Of a stretch of 64,000 nt of DNA, positions 33,339 to 43,480 are shown piece by piece. The notes under the pieces were generated by a model that did not search any database, had not been told where the DNA came from, and worked only from the letters and a program-made list of their open reading frames with translations. The stretch lies in contig JAGFBZ010000708.1 in assembly GCA_018398805.1 (NCBI GenBank), positions 1,178,001 through 1,242,000 of the forward strand, written 5' to 3'. Made by a program: the position numbers and the translations under genes. This DNA comes from Hirundichthys speculiger. Taxonomy: Eukaryota; Chordata; Actinopteri; Beloniformes; Exocoetidae. Positions within the stretch are counted from its first letter, which is position 1, and every line of letters starts with the position of its first letter.

Positions 33339-33915
33339 AGTGATTTTCCTGATTCTCAGCACAAAGTCATCATAACAGCAGCATCAAAATAAATAAAATC
33401 TATTATGGCTTCCTATACAGAGCAGCTTTTATAAAAGGTTCCTACATTTTAGCATGAGATGTTGTTCCTGCCTGCAAAAAGATGTCAATAAGTCAAACAA
33501 GTTATATATAAGGTCTGTGGCTGGGCAAATATCTCCATAATACCAGTAGTCGAGCGCTGGATTTTCTTCAGCGCTGGCAGTAAAAGACACCTTTTTTTCC
33601 AAGCCCTCCTTCCTTCAGAGCTGCAGAGCTGATATCCCTTTAGAATATTATGAAACTGACCTATTTTTTTCTAAAGCTTGCTGCAGGCAGCACTATGGCT
33701 CCTATTGTACTTTTAGCCTGAATAATTGATTGAACTATCCCTTGCTTGTAATCATTCCTGTAAAATACCAGCCAGTGATGGACACATTTGAATATAATCA
33801 TCTGTCTATGGAGCAGGCAGCTCAGTTTCATATCAGCACATTATTATACTTTCAGAAGACACTTTTTGGTCACATTTGGCTAGCAGCATTGATTAGGTCC
33901 CATTATGAAATCTTC
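33339..33915. other. Single-copy DNA, no gene recognised
   Basis: A 79-codon ORF at 33730-33969 runs into the palindrome and has no domain. The stretch 33500-33900 has the look of non-coding unique DNA. Confidence 0.35.
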
Positions 33916-33953
33916 TGCCAGCCATGTGATCTCATGAGATCACATGGCTGGCA
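33916..33953. repeat. Perfect 38-bp palindrome
   Basis: The left half tgccagccatgtgatctca is followed without spacer by its exact reverse complement, then by a run of nine A. It could extrude as a cruciform. Confidence 0.95.
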
Positions 33954-33974
33954 AAAAAAAAACAGTTAATAAAC

Positions 33975-34197
33975 TGTGAATTTCTGTGTTAATTATACAG
34001 TCTAAATGTGTAAAAGTAAATGTATTTAAGTGTTAAATATGCAGTCCGATGATGTAAAAAACACTGTATTTCTGTGTTAAATATACAGTCCAGTGATGTA
34101 GAAAACAATGTATTTCTTTGTTAGATATACAGTCTGTACATGTGAAAATAAATGTAGACCAATGTTTTATATACGGTCTATATGTGTATTTTTCAAT
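33975..34197. repeat. Five-unit 44-bp tandem repeat
   Basis: Degenerate units begin tgtatttctgtgttaaatat and contain acagtc. Unit starts fall close to 33975, 34021, 34065, 34109 and 34153. Divergence between units suggests an old array. Confidence 0.8.
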
Positions 34198-34299
34198 GAC
34201 AAATACTTACTCTTTTTACAGTATTGTATTGACAAAAGCTCCAGTTATAACCTTGAAATAACTAGTAATTCACTGTAGAATTAATTATCTAGTCCTCTG

Positions 34300-34690
34300 A
34301 ACATCTCACCTCAGTGCTGCTACCTGCATCTGTTTATATAGTCATTTCATTCAGTCATTTGTGTCTCTCCTCTCTCTGTCCTCCATCCTCTCTCCGTCCT
34401 CCATCCTCTCTCTGTCCTCCATCCTCTCTGTCCTCCATCCTCTCTCTGTCCTCCATCCTCTCTCTGTCCTCCATCCTCTCTGTCCTCCATCCTCTCTCTG
34501 TCCTCCATCCTCTCCGTCCTCTATCCTCTCTCTGTCCTCCATCCTCTCTGTCCTCCATCCTCCATCCTCTCCGTCCTCTATCCTCTCTCTGTCCTCTATC
34601 CTCTCTGTCCTCCATCCTCCATCCTCTCCGTCCTCCATCCTCTCTCTGTCCTCCATCCTCTTTCTGTCCTGTCTCTCCTCTCTTTATCTT
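34300..34690 (+). repeat. Repeat S, copy with CT-rich minisatellite
   Basis: cctcagtgctgctacctgca ... cagtcatttgtgtctctcct matches S at 42830-42910; from 34371 a tctctgtcctccatcc-type unit is expanded to about 300 bp. All frames on both strands stay open because of the unit composition, so the long ORFs here (Ser/Pro/Leu or Glu/Arg/Asp rich) are artefacts. Confidence 0.8.
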
Positions 34691-34716
34691 TCTCTACAGA
34701 GAACATTCACATTCAG

Positions 34717-34830
34717 CACTGGACAGCTCCCACAGCCCGGAGAAGTGGTGGGAGCTGTCCGGTACTGAACATTCACGTTCAGAACCAGACAGCTCCCACC
34801 ACTTCTCCGGGCTGTGGGAGCTGTCCAGTG
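34717..34830. repeat. 43-bp inverted repeat (hairpin)
   Basis: The segment 34717-34759 is repeated in exact inverted order at 34788-34830, with a 28-bp loop. Further partial copies of the same motif (gacagctcccac, gaacattcacgttc) follow up to 34975. Confidence 0.92.
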
Positions 34831-34975
34831 TGCTGAAGTGGTGGGAGCTGTCCGGTGCTGAACGTGAATGTTCAGCACTGCACAGTTCCCACAGCCCGGT
34901 GTAGTGGTGGGAGCTGACCGATGCTGAACGTTCACGTTCGAGCCCACAGCCCGGTGTAGCGGTGGGAGCTGTCTC

Positions 34976-35205
34976 GTGATATTCCAGTCCAAGGATGGCA
35001 ATTTGCTCTGGTATTCATCCACCCAGGAGCTTATCATTTGTATGAGTGTGTGTGTGTCTCTGTGTGGGTGGGGGGTTGGGGTGGGGGCATGTGTCTTCAC
35101 ACACAGGAGCGTCATCCTAACAATATTTTCTACTCTTGCTCTGCCTCCTCTTTCCTGGGTGGATGAATACCAGAGCAAATTGCCATCCTTGGACTGGAAT
35201 ATCAC
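34976..35205. repeat. 52-bp inverted duplication of piggyBac sequence
   Basis: The arm 34976-35027 is the exact reverse complement of 35154-35205. The right arm belongs to the piggyBac transposase reading (IFQSKDGNLLWYSSTQ on the minus strand), so the left arm is an inverted copy of a coding segment. A GT-rich spacer lies between. Confidence 0.92.
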
Positions 35206-35400
35206 AGGTGCCTTTTCCTCAGGTGTACCTTCCTCTGGAGCCTCTTCCTCGCCATCTGTTGACTGGTCGGTCTCACAATGGTCTGGATCAAAATCAGGAT
35301 CAATGTTGTCTTCTATTTCTGAGTCATCCTCCTCTATTTCTGGTTGAACTTCAATCCCCTGTTCATCAGGTTGAAATAAAAGGTCCAGAGCTTCTCTGAC
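35108..35400 (-). pseudogene. piggyBac-like transposase, acidic N-terminal fragment
   Basis: The minus strand reads an acidic stretch (EIEEDDSEIEDNIDPDFDPD, then DGEEEAPEEGTPEE) followed by IFQSKDGNLLWYSSTQ and VENIVRMT, the region that precedes the DDD catalytic domain in piggyBac/PGBD-type transposases. The catalytic domain is absent. Part of the reading is copied in inverted order at 34976-35027. Confidence 0.8.
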
Positions 35401-35742
35401 AAGAAATCATCTGATTGGGCACCTAGTCAACGTGTTCATAGTAAAATGAGGGCAATGCACACAAAAAAACTATATATAAGGGGTCTCTGAGAAGATATGA
35501 TACATTTTGTATCGGAAAGTGCGGTTCATGTGGGGGGATGGGCACATAAGCCTGGGAAAGAGACGGTTCTCATAATAAACACCTAATTGTTGACTTTGAA
35601 ATGTGGAACAAGTGTTAGTGTCATACATTTAGTTTGGAAACTGTGGTTCATGTGGGGGGATGAGCACATAAGCACTGGAATGAAGTGGGAAGAGGAGACA
35701 CCTATTTGTTCAGTCTGGAAGGGGTTCATGTGGGTTGGGGTG

Positions 35743-35762
35743 GTGTGTGTGTGTGTGTGTGT

Positions 35763-35819
<57 letters not shown>
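35743..35819. repeat. (GT)n microsatellite inside the piggyBac remnant
   Basis: A nearly pure GT tract of about 75 bp. ORFs reading Val-Cys or His-Thr repeats over it are artefacts. Confidence 0.97.
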
Positions 35820-36110
35820 TGTATGGTGGTGTATTTGTGGTTGTGTACAATCTAATGGATGAACACAATCTAGGGTCACCCGTTAATTTCCTATAGTGGT
35901 CAATTTTGACCGGGAACACCACAGGTGTTACAAAGTTGAATAAACTACTCAAAATCCAGAGAAAGTAGTGATCAGCAATTATATATGTTCAAATGGCTAG
36001 TGTGGAGGATATCATAAGGCCCTGAGACAATCAAATGTAAAACACAATATTTATGATTGATGGAAGTAGGAAATCGGTCAGATTTGACCCAAACACAACA
36101 GAAAGGTTAA

Positions 36111-36279
36111 AGGTCCCACGCTGGCTCACAACATTTCTTCACTGTGAGAGAACGCACACAACATCCTGTGATGTTTCCGCAATTTTTTTCTTGATATTTT
36201 ATAATATTATATATTTCTGAAAAATCTGCGAACAACTAAAACCGTGGAACTTAAACCGCGAATCAGCAAGGGATCACTG
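36111..36279 (-). mobile_element. MITE Q, partial copy 2
   Basis: Reverse match to 19777-19940, ending ...cagcaagggatcactg next to TA. Its other half is missing beyond the piggyBac insertion. Confidence 0.85.
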
Positions 36280-36281
36280 TA

Positions 36282-37461
36282 AAAAAACTTACCAAGGAAG
36301 GAAATAGCCTGTCAAAATAAAATAGGAAGCAAATCCCACGACAACAAAAAAGGCCAGCAATACAGGAAAACAAGACAAGACTCAAGGAAATTTAAAAAAA
36401 AGACAAACACAAAACCAACCCCACATTGATAAGAAAATGGACTGATGTCATGTTAGATGTGTTTAAAAAAAAAAAAAAATTTTAAGTAATTTTTTTGCAT
36501 GGACAAAACTGTGCTGCAGACAACCAGCTCTCCTTTAGGAATAAGACCTGACAGAAATGGATGTCTCTACAGGAGTCAACAGCAAGCTCCGAAGGTAAAC
36601 TGGTACTTTTTATATCACTTATTAAATCACAATGCATGTTTGGCTTTAACACACATTTTATGACATGATGGGTATTTAGAGCGTATTAATTTCCTTCATT
36701 GTAGTTTATTTAAAATGTTCTGGCACTGTTTTTGTAGCTCCAATAAATCTGCAGGAAACATGTTTCACATTTTCCAAACTATGTCCAGGGTTTGAGCGGG
36801 CTGCCTGTGCTGGTCCAATCAACCACTCACTGTTGATTCTGTAAGTATGCAGAATGTCCAGGTGGCTCCATCGGGGCGTCATGAACTGGTGCACTGAGGA
36901 CTGAGATGATGCTCAGGTGCATTAGGGACGTCTGACAGGCTTTGTTTCATGGCCACCCAGTGGGAGTCTGTCAGGTATCAAGTTGATTTAATCAACCGAA
37001 TGCCCACTGGTTAAGACAAATGTCTTATACTTTTAATTAATTCTCACATTTAAAACGTATTATTAAAATTATCTGTAGATTGTGAACTAACAGTTCATAA
37101 AAGGTATTAACGCTGTAGCTGTGAGCAAAGCTTATCTGCACTCTGGGACCTAAAGTTTGGAACCATTAACATTTTCATGAATGCTGAACCTCTGCTCAGG
37201 TCACAGTTTAGGCAGAAAGCTCTTCTGCTTAATGCTTCATGAATGAGGCCCTTTGCTAATAAAGGATACACCCAAATGTTTCAGTTTTTTGAGAGATGAG
37301 CTGTCAGAAGTATGAGGCACAAGTTGTGGTGCAGCATGGTTTTTAAAGACGACTGTAACGCTACACATTCAAACTTGCACACATGCCAAGAGTGTTTGAG
37401 TGGATCATTGTACATTAACTGCAACCAGTAGGATCATAAGTAATAAAAGGCCTCCTAGTTA
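36282..37461. other. Unassigned, mostly single-copy DNA
   Basis: 36300-36450 is A-rich and low in complexity. 36900-37250 looks like unique non-coding DNA with several TAAT/ATTA cores. No gene. Confidence 0.35.
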
Positions 37462-37469
37462 CTCATTAC

Positions 37470-37829
37470 TAGGGATATGAAAAAAATCGATTTGGCAATA
37501 TATCGCGATTTTCGGCCACACAATATAATATCAATTTTTCAGCTCCTAATATCAATTTTTTAGGAAAATTCTATAATGCTGTCAGTTTGTTGTAATGGTT
37601 TCTTAAATGTGCAAAAACACTAATAATAAACAATGAATAGGTTGTTTTGAAGCAAATAGTTTTGACTCAATTTGTCCTATGAATGATCAATATCATCTAA
37701 TGAACATATACAGCAACATGATTTTTCATCTCTTTTATAATTTTGATATTAACTGGGTAGAATATCGCAATATATTGTGATATCGCGATACATATCGTAT
37801 TGTGAGGTCCTTCCCAATACTCACCCCTT
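37470..37829 (+). mobile_element. hAT-type MITE Y, copy 3
   Basis: Starts tagggatatgaaaaaaatcg, ends caatactcacccctt, and has a perfect 8-bp duplication ctcattac (37462-37469, 37830-37837). This copy fixes the family's length at about 360 bp and its duplication size at 8 bp. It has no coding capacity. Confidence 0.92.
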
Positions 37830-37837
37830 CTCATTAC

Positions 37838-38325
37838 CCCCCTTACAAACAAACAAACGCACCCCATTATTAAGACTTTATTCAAACATCTACCTGCCCT
37901 GATAAACAAGAACACCTCTGGACTTTTCTACATTTTGTTTGACATTACTAGTCAAGTGTTCTCGTCTGGGTCTGATTAAATATTCAGAGCAGGGTCCCCC
38001 ATGCCTATTGCTAGTGCCATTGCGTCCTGTGATAATGACCCTGTTCTCTAATTAAAGCCAAGTAAACCCATGCAGGAGCTGCCTGCAGGGAGAAAACCCC
38101 AGAAACTGCTGGGGATGGCTATCTGAGGAAGTCTTTGAAATATTCAGATGCTGCTGACTAATGGAGGGTCAGGTGAGCGTTTTGCTGCCAGCTTCTCAAC
38201 TTCTCTTCAGTCATGGCTTATTGAGATGGCTCACGAGAGTTGAAGAGGCTGGAGAGCACTCAGCATAGTATTATGAGGCGCGTCTGGCTCTAATGGACAT
38301 CTGTCGTTCTACATATTACCTCAGT
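37838..38325. other. Single-copy DNA, possible conserved non-coding block
   Basis: No repeat recognised. The segment 37930-38260 carries TCTAATTAAAG and several GC-balanced blocks without an ORF domain. Confidence 0.35.
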
Positions 38326-38392
38326 TCCAAAAACACTGGGATGCTGGGATGTCCAACGGTTTGCAAATCTCAAACACATATATCATTTAAAG

Positions 38393-38777
38393 CAGCCATT
38401 CTAAAACTTCACAATACCAAGGCCCAATTTGAAATGTGAAAAATCTCTGCGGCCTATGCAAACCTTTAAACACCACTTTGATCAACATACAAGACTGAAT
38501 GCTACATTCCAATGTTAATATAAGGGGTTAACAAATAAGGTGATACTTGTCATATTAAGTTAAGATGACAGTAGAATAACACTCAATTGGTTTGTTTTAT
38601 TATCTCTAAATATTTTTCAAATCATGTTATAACTATTTGAGTAATAAAAAAAACATATTTTTTTTAAAAATCAAGTATTTAAAACACATTTGTTTATTTT
38701 TAATGACCTCTCACGGCCCACCTGCAGTACCACGACGGCCCACCAGGGGGCCTCAGCCCACACTTTGAGAATCCCTG
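38393..38777. mobile_element. hAT-type MITE inside the Tc1-like element
   Basis: Ends cagccattctaaaac and ctttgagaatccctg are inverted with few mismatches. A perfect 8-bp duplication atttaaag flanks it (38385-38392, 38778-38785). No transposase. Confidence 0.92.
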
Positions 38778-38835
38778 ATTTAAAGGACATATCAGATGTT
38801 GAAACGGAGACATATTATCATCTATATTATCATCT

Positions 38836-39225
38836 ACAGTGCATAACATCAAAAGATTCAGAGAATCAGAAGGAGCATCTGTGCGCAGGGGACAAGGTCA
38901 AAGGTTGCAACTGGATTTTGTGATCTTGGGGCTCTCAGGTGGCACGGAATTAAAAACAGGCATGATTCTCTCCTGGGCATCACTGCATGGACTCGGGAAC
39001 ACTTCTTTGAACACAGTTCACCTACAAACCACAGAGCTGTAGCATGAAAAGAAGAAAGCGTATGTAAACATGAGATAGAAAAGCTGCCATCTTCTCTGGA
39101 CCAAAGCTCATCTAAAATGAGTCAGAGACCCAACAACAGCCCAGTCGAGCAGCTAAAATCCTGCAACAGACATAAATGTGACAACATTCCTCTCCTAAAA
39201 CTCCAGCAACTGGTCTCCTGTTGCT
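38836..39225 (+). pseudogene. Tc1-like transposase relic
   Basis: In mixed frames the sequence reads IKRFRES.G.SVR.GQG, then ...ALR.H.IKNRHDS... (from ggcacggaattaaaaacagg), VNTVHLQT and, after rtaaacatgag, a C-terminal residue block near aacattcctctcctaaaact. The DDE core is deleted. Only similarity of short blocks supports this. Confidence 0.6.
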
Positions 39226-39385
39226 GGTGTTGCTGCCATCAAAGTAAAACTGAGCTAGTATTTTCTATTAAACAGTAAAATGTCTGTTTCAATGACTTCT
39301 TTATGTTCTGTTGGTTTATGAGATGTGCAAATAATTGCACTCTGTTTTAAACACATTTTACTGCAAAGTCATTGGAAGCTGTCAT

Positions 39386-40157
39386 GGCAGCAACCCCTGA
39401 ACCTAGCAGTGGATGCCTCTGGTGAGAAAGGCCTTCAGGCTGAAGAAGGAGTCCTACAGGGCTTGGTTAGCCAGTCAGGTACTGACAGGCCACGTGGGCT
39501 GCAGCCTTGGTGGCAAAACTCGGAGATGGGAAGAGTTCAGAGAGGCCATGGATAGTTGACTTTCATTCTGCTCTGAGAAGATTCTGGCAAACTGTCAGGT
39601 GGGGAAAACACCAACGCTGTGTACAGTGAGCATAGGATGCTGTTGACCTCAACTGGAGATATCATTGGGCAGTGGAATAAATACTTCAAGAATATTCTCA
39701 ATCCCAACATCACATCCTCCATAGAGGAATATTGAGCCTTTGGACTCCAGGTAAGAAGCTACTCCGTGCCAGGGCTCTGGAGGTTGGATGAGATCCACCC
39801 TCAGTTCCTCAAGGCTCTGAAGGTTGTGGGGCTGTCTTGGTTGACACATCTCTACAACATTGCATGGACATCTTGAGCAGTACCTCTGGATTGGGAAACT
39901 TGGGTGGTGGTTCCCCAATTCAAGAAGGGGGACCGGAGGGTGTGTTCCAATTACAGGGGGATCACACTCCTCAACCTGTCTGGTAAGGTCTACGCAGGGG
40001 CACTGGAGAAGAGAGTCAGGCTGATAGTCAAACCTCAGATCCAAGAGGAACAGTGTGGGTTCCATCCTGGTCATGGAACTCTGGAGCAGCCCTATATCCT
40101 CATTAGGACATTGGAGGGAGCATGGGAATTCACCCAGCCAGTCTCCATGGGTTTTGT
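39386..40157 (+). pseudogene. Rex3 internal fragment
   Basis: Degenerate Rex3 coding: LKKESYRAWL, FKKGDRRVCSNYRGITLLNL, EEQCGFHPGHGTLEQPYILIRTLEG and WEFTQPVSMGFVDL are recognisable, with stops and frameshifts between. Both ends are truncated, ending just before the RT catalytic block. It is more diverged than the copy at 4760. Confidence 0.88.
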
Positions 40158-40677
40158 GGACCTGTTTGCACTTGTTCAGTATCCTTTTTTGTTGTTTTTA
40201 GAAAGGATACAGCTTTACTTTGTTTATTTTCCCAGAATTCAATGGTGTTTGTTGTTTTTGTCATTAAAGGTGGATCTGAGGTAAAACATGTCTTCAAGTG
40301 CGACACCTCTAAGGCGCTTTGTTCCCTGTGGAAGTCCAGGTAACACTGCGTTGATAAACTGGCCTTGGACCTGGAAGATCTCACAGCTCCTCTGTTAATA
40401 TAATCCATCTGTCTGTCTGATGACACTGAAGATCTGATAGTTTTACACTATGATTTAGGATGCTTGCACTATTTACAAGGATATAAGATAATTTGACCTT
40501 TGTAGTGTCACGTTAACACATCTTTTTATGAGTGGAAAAACTGCTACATCTCTGACCGCTGAGGAATTAAAGTTCTGGCAGGTGACAGATGGAGTCAAGT
40601 TGGACTGTTTGTTTGTGAGATTTTCTGCATGTACATCATGATGGTGAGAGTATTTAACCTTCTCTTGTCCATACTAA
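40158..40677. other. AT-rich spacer
   Basis: No repeat or gene recognised. Confidence 0.4.
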
Positions 40678-40679
40678 TA

Positions 40680-41428
40680 CAGTGGTACATCTACCTACGA
40701 ACGTCTCTACATACGAAATTTTCAGGTTACAAAACGCCTTAACTGGAAAATATTGCCTCTTGTTACGAAAGAAATTTCAGGATAAGAAAGGCAAAAATAC
40801 AGTAGCGCTGCTACTCGCAGCTCCCAGAGTTTACCGAACGTAAACATACTTGTCAGCTCTGTATCTCTGTTTGAAAGCGGTGCGTCCGAGCTGCTCTGCC
40901 ATTGGCTATCGCTTAGCATCTTCCTGGCATCCCATTGGCTAGGAGGGCCCCTTGTCTGTATGAGCGTAACCCAGCAACCAGGTAAACAAACAGTTTTTAC
41001 CTCCACCAAAGAGGATATGTTTTTGCTGGCGTTTATCTGTCTGTGTTCAAGATGACTCAAAAAGTTATGGACGGATTTTGATGAAATTTTCAGGAGTTGT
41101 CAGAAATGTGAAAAGGAGGAATTGATTTCATTTTGGGTGTGATCCAGAAGAAATTCTGGATTCTGGATCACTTTCAAATTTGGGATAATTGTTGTGCTTG
41201 GTGGAGGTCTGCGCTCTCTGAGTGCTTTTCTAGTTCTAACATGTATTTCTTACAGGTTTTTATGTCATTTCATGTATTATTCATAATTTATTAAAATTTA
41301 TGTTCGAATTTTGGGGGGCTTGGAACGGATTAGGGCATTTACATGGAAAACCCGTCTCTACTTATGAAATTTTCAGGTTAGGAAACTACTTCCAGAACCA
41401 ATTAATTTCATAAGTAGAGGTACCACTG
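40680..41428. mobile_element. Tigger-like element P3 with repeat X inside
   Basis: Ends cagtggtacatctacctacg and gtagaggtaccactg flanked by TA on both sides (40678-40679, 41429-41430). It is oriented opposite to P2. Repeat X (short form) lies at 40999-41235, at the same Tigger position as in P2 (next to catgttagaac on the reverse strand). No transposase. Confidence 0.88.
40999..41235 (-). repeat. Repeat X, short form, in P3
   Basis: Runs acctccaccaaagaggat ... gagtgcttttctagtt and lacks the central segment, as in P2's first X piece. Confidence 0.82.
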
Positions 41429-41430
41429 TA

Positions 41431-42529
41431 TGTGCGTTGTGTTGTTAGTCCACAGTTGGGCCTTGGACCTCCAAAATTCTCCACTATAAAGTTTTATGGG
41501 GTTGACCAATGCAATTCCTTTGATTATTCCTTTACTGATTTCTGATTTTGATTATGATTCTTCAGTGTAACTTGTTTTCATTTATAGCTGATTTGGGTTT
41601 TCTTACACGGGGGTTTTCCTGTTAGTCTAGTGGAGTCAGCACCAGGAGGTCTTTTACTCCCTTGTCAATGATGGGATGAGACTTTTGGCCTTCTGGTGGG
41701 CCACAGTGATAAACTATGCTGTTGTCTTTTTTCTTTCCTTGGTTTGTGATTGACCCACAGTTGTGGGCTCTTGGTCATGTGACATGCTCAGCATACTGTC
41801 CCACTGTGGTCTAGATGCTGATCTCATACGACTCCCTCACTGGGTTTTTACACATTTCTTCACATTGTTGTGACTAGATGTTTTTAAACATATTTCTCTG
41901 ACTTAATGTGTCGAGGTCTTTTGTTTTAGAATGAAAAAAAGTAAGGGGTGTGAGGAAAAATAATAAAAATCTAGATATGGTGTTATAATAATCTTTACAA
42001 TCCCTTAAAGGTTCTGTTGACGGGACACAAATGTGGAAAATCAGGTTGCAGACGGCCGGAGGGAAGTTGAGATGTGTCTCTCACAGCTTCAGGGTCCTGT
42101 CATGGGTAAATAAGATAATGCTGTCCTTCGGGAACTTTCTAGCACCTTCTGTAATCTGTCTGTTTCTGCTTAAATTCATTGTAATATCCCACATGTTTGT
42201 GCTCATTCACCATCAACTGCAACCTGCTGTCTGACCTCTTGGACTGCAGTGGAAGCAAACTTCATGAAAATGTCAAGGGTCTCAAGTCTTTCCTTTCAGT
42301 CTTAGTTAGAAATACAGTCACAGAGATGTGGATAAATATAAGGCCTATATTTTTCCACAACACTTCCTCCAGTTATAACCATCTATAATGACTGTGATGA
42401 GTGAAAAAGTTAATTTGGAGCCCTGATATACCCATATCACTTTCTTAATTCCTGACTTTATAAACCTTGCAGACCTTGCAGTTTCCCTCCAACTACAGTT
42501 AGTCTAAACAATAGTGTGTAGAGGCTAAT
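41431..42529. other. Unassigned DNA, no gene recognised
   Basis: Short ORFs only, none with a domain. No match to the repeats of this window. Confidence 0.4.
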
Positions 42530-43215
42530 AGTTATAGGAGCTCAGACTAGAGTAGGCTGGTCTTAATCACAGCTTCGTAATAGCGATGCTGCTATAGGCC
42601 TACACTGCAGGGAGACACCAACATGATCTGCTGAGCGGTCTCTCCACCACTCTTTTCCCTTTCCTCCTCCCTTCTTCCTCCTCCAACTCAATCCATAGTT
42701 ACTTAGGAGCACCTCATAACTGTGCTCCATTTTCTTTCCTGTAGTTTGTTTTGCTGTTTTACCTCCACCCGTGTGGGTTCAGGTTGCCAGCTGGCGTTGT
42801 GACCGGTGATTTGGTCCTCTGACCACCTCACCTCAGTGCTGCTACCTCCATCTGTTTATGTTTATATGGTCATTATATTTAGTGATTTGTGTGCTCTCCT
42901 CTCTCTGTCCTCTCTCTCCCATCTTTTCTTTCTTTACCCAGCTGGTCTTCATCAGGAAGGTCCCCCCATATGATCCAGGTCCTGATCAAGGTTTCTTCCT
43001 CTTAAAGTGGAGCTTTTTCTTGCCACTGTTTGGCTTAAAGGTTTTTTCTCCCACTGTGGGAGTTTTTTACCTGCCATTATCCTTGATTTGGATTTAATAT
43101 TCTAATTTTAGTTCATGATATTTGCTCGGGGGTCATGATCTGGGTCTCTGTAAAGCACCTAGAGACAATTGACATTGTAACAGACGCTATACAAATAAAA
43201 TTAAATTGAACTGAA
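42530..43215 (+). repeat. Repeat S, longest copy
   Basis: Includes ggagctcagactagagtagg, the pyrimidine-rich ctctctgtcctctctctccc, the hallmark gtttcttcctcttaaagtgg, and a 3' end gctatacaaataaaattaaa, suggesting a non-LTR 3' region with an A/T tail. No coding sequence. Matches at 23978-24222, 34300-34690 and 58845-59100. Confidence 0.8.
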
Positions 43216-43325
43216 CATATTCTATCATGTATTGTATTTTTCTTCAAAACTTGACTGTGTATTTTTAATTTCTAATCATAACCACCTACGTTTTAATATT
43301 TTCAATTATAATTACTTTCTGTGAC

Positions 43326-43480
43326 TGGCAGCGTGGCAATGCAGTGGTTCATCCTAATGTCTCTCAGCCAGAAGGTTCCTGGTTCAAACCCTGACTAAGA
43401 TCTTTCCGTGTGACGTTTACATGTTTCCAGTTTTACTGTGTGGCTTTTCTCTGGGAACTGAGTGTTTTTCCCCATCATCA
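43326..43480 (+). mobile_element. Degenerate tRNA-derived SINE
   Basis: ggcagcgtggcaatgcagtg, then gttcctggttcaaaccctg with a B box ggttcaaaccc at 43381-43391, then tgtgacgtttacatgtttcc. The order matches a widespread fish SINE-like repeat. Decayed. Confidence 0.6.

Larger units (their letters stand above)
35108..36106 (-). mobile_element. piggyBac-type transposon remnant
   Basis: The right terminus sits at a TTAA (36107-36110), the piggyBac target. The minus strand reads tctgttgtgtttgggtcaaa near that end and then encodes the transposase N-terminus. The TTAA lies within MITE Q sequence (compare 19935-19945), so piggyBac inserted into that MITE. The left terminus is lost; the element breaks off at the inverted duplication. 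Confidence 0.82.
38327..39380 (+). mobile_element. Tc1/mariner-like transposon with a hAT MITE inside
   Basis: Begins cagttccaaaaacactggga, continues with caaatctcaaacac and, after the inserted MITE, with tctacagtgcataacatcaa and a transposase relic, and ends ...gatgtgcaaataattgcact ... actgcaaagtcattgg. The order matches a common fish Tc1-like family whose ends read as gttccaaaaa/...tttggaac. The middle of the transposase is deleted. Confidence 0.75.

Noticed and set aside
33975..34197. CRISPR-like array
   Set aside because: Units are contiguous and diverged with no unique spacers, and the genome is eukaryotic.
34314..34904. 196-codon ORF rich in Ser, Leu and Pro
   Set aside because: Runs through the CT minisatellite of repeat S and into a hairpin; opposite-strand frames are equally open.
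35583..35952. His-Thr and Val-Cys repeat ORFs
   Set aside because: Translations of the GT microsatellite.
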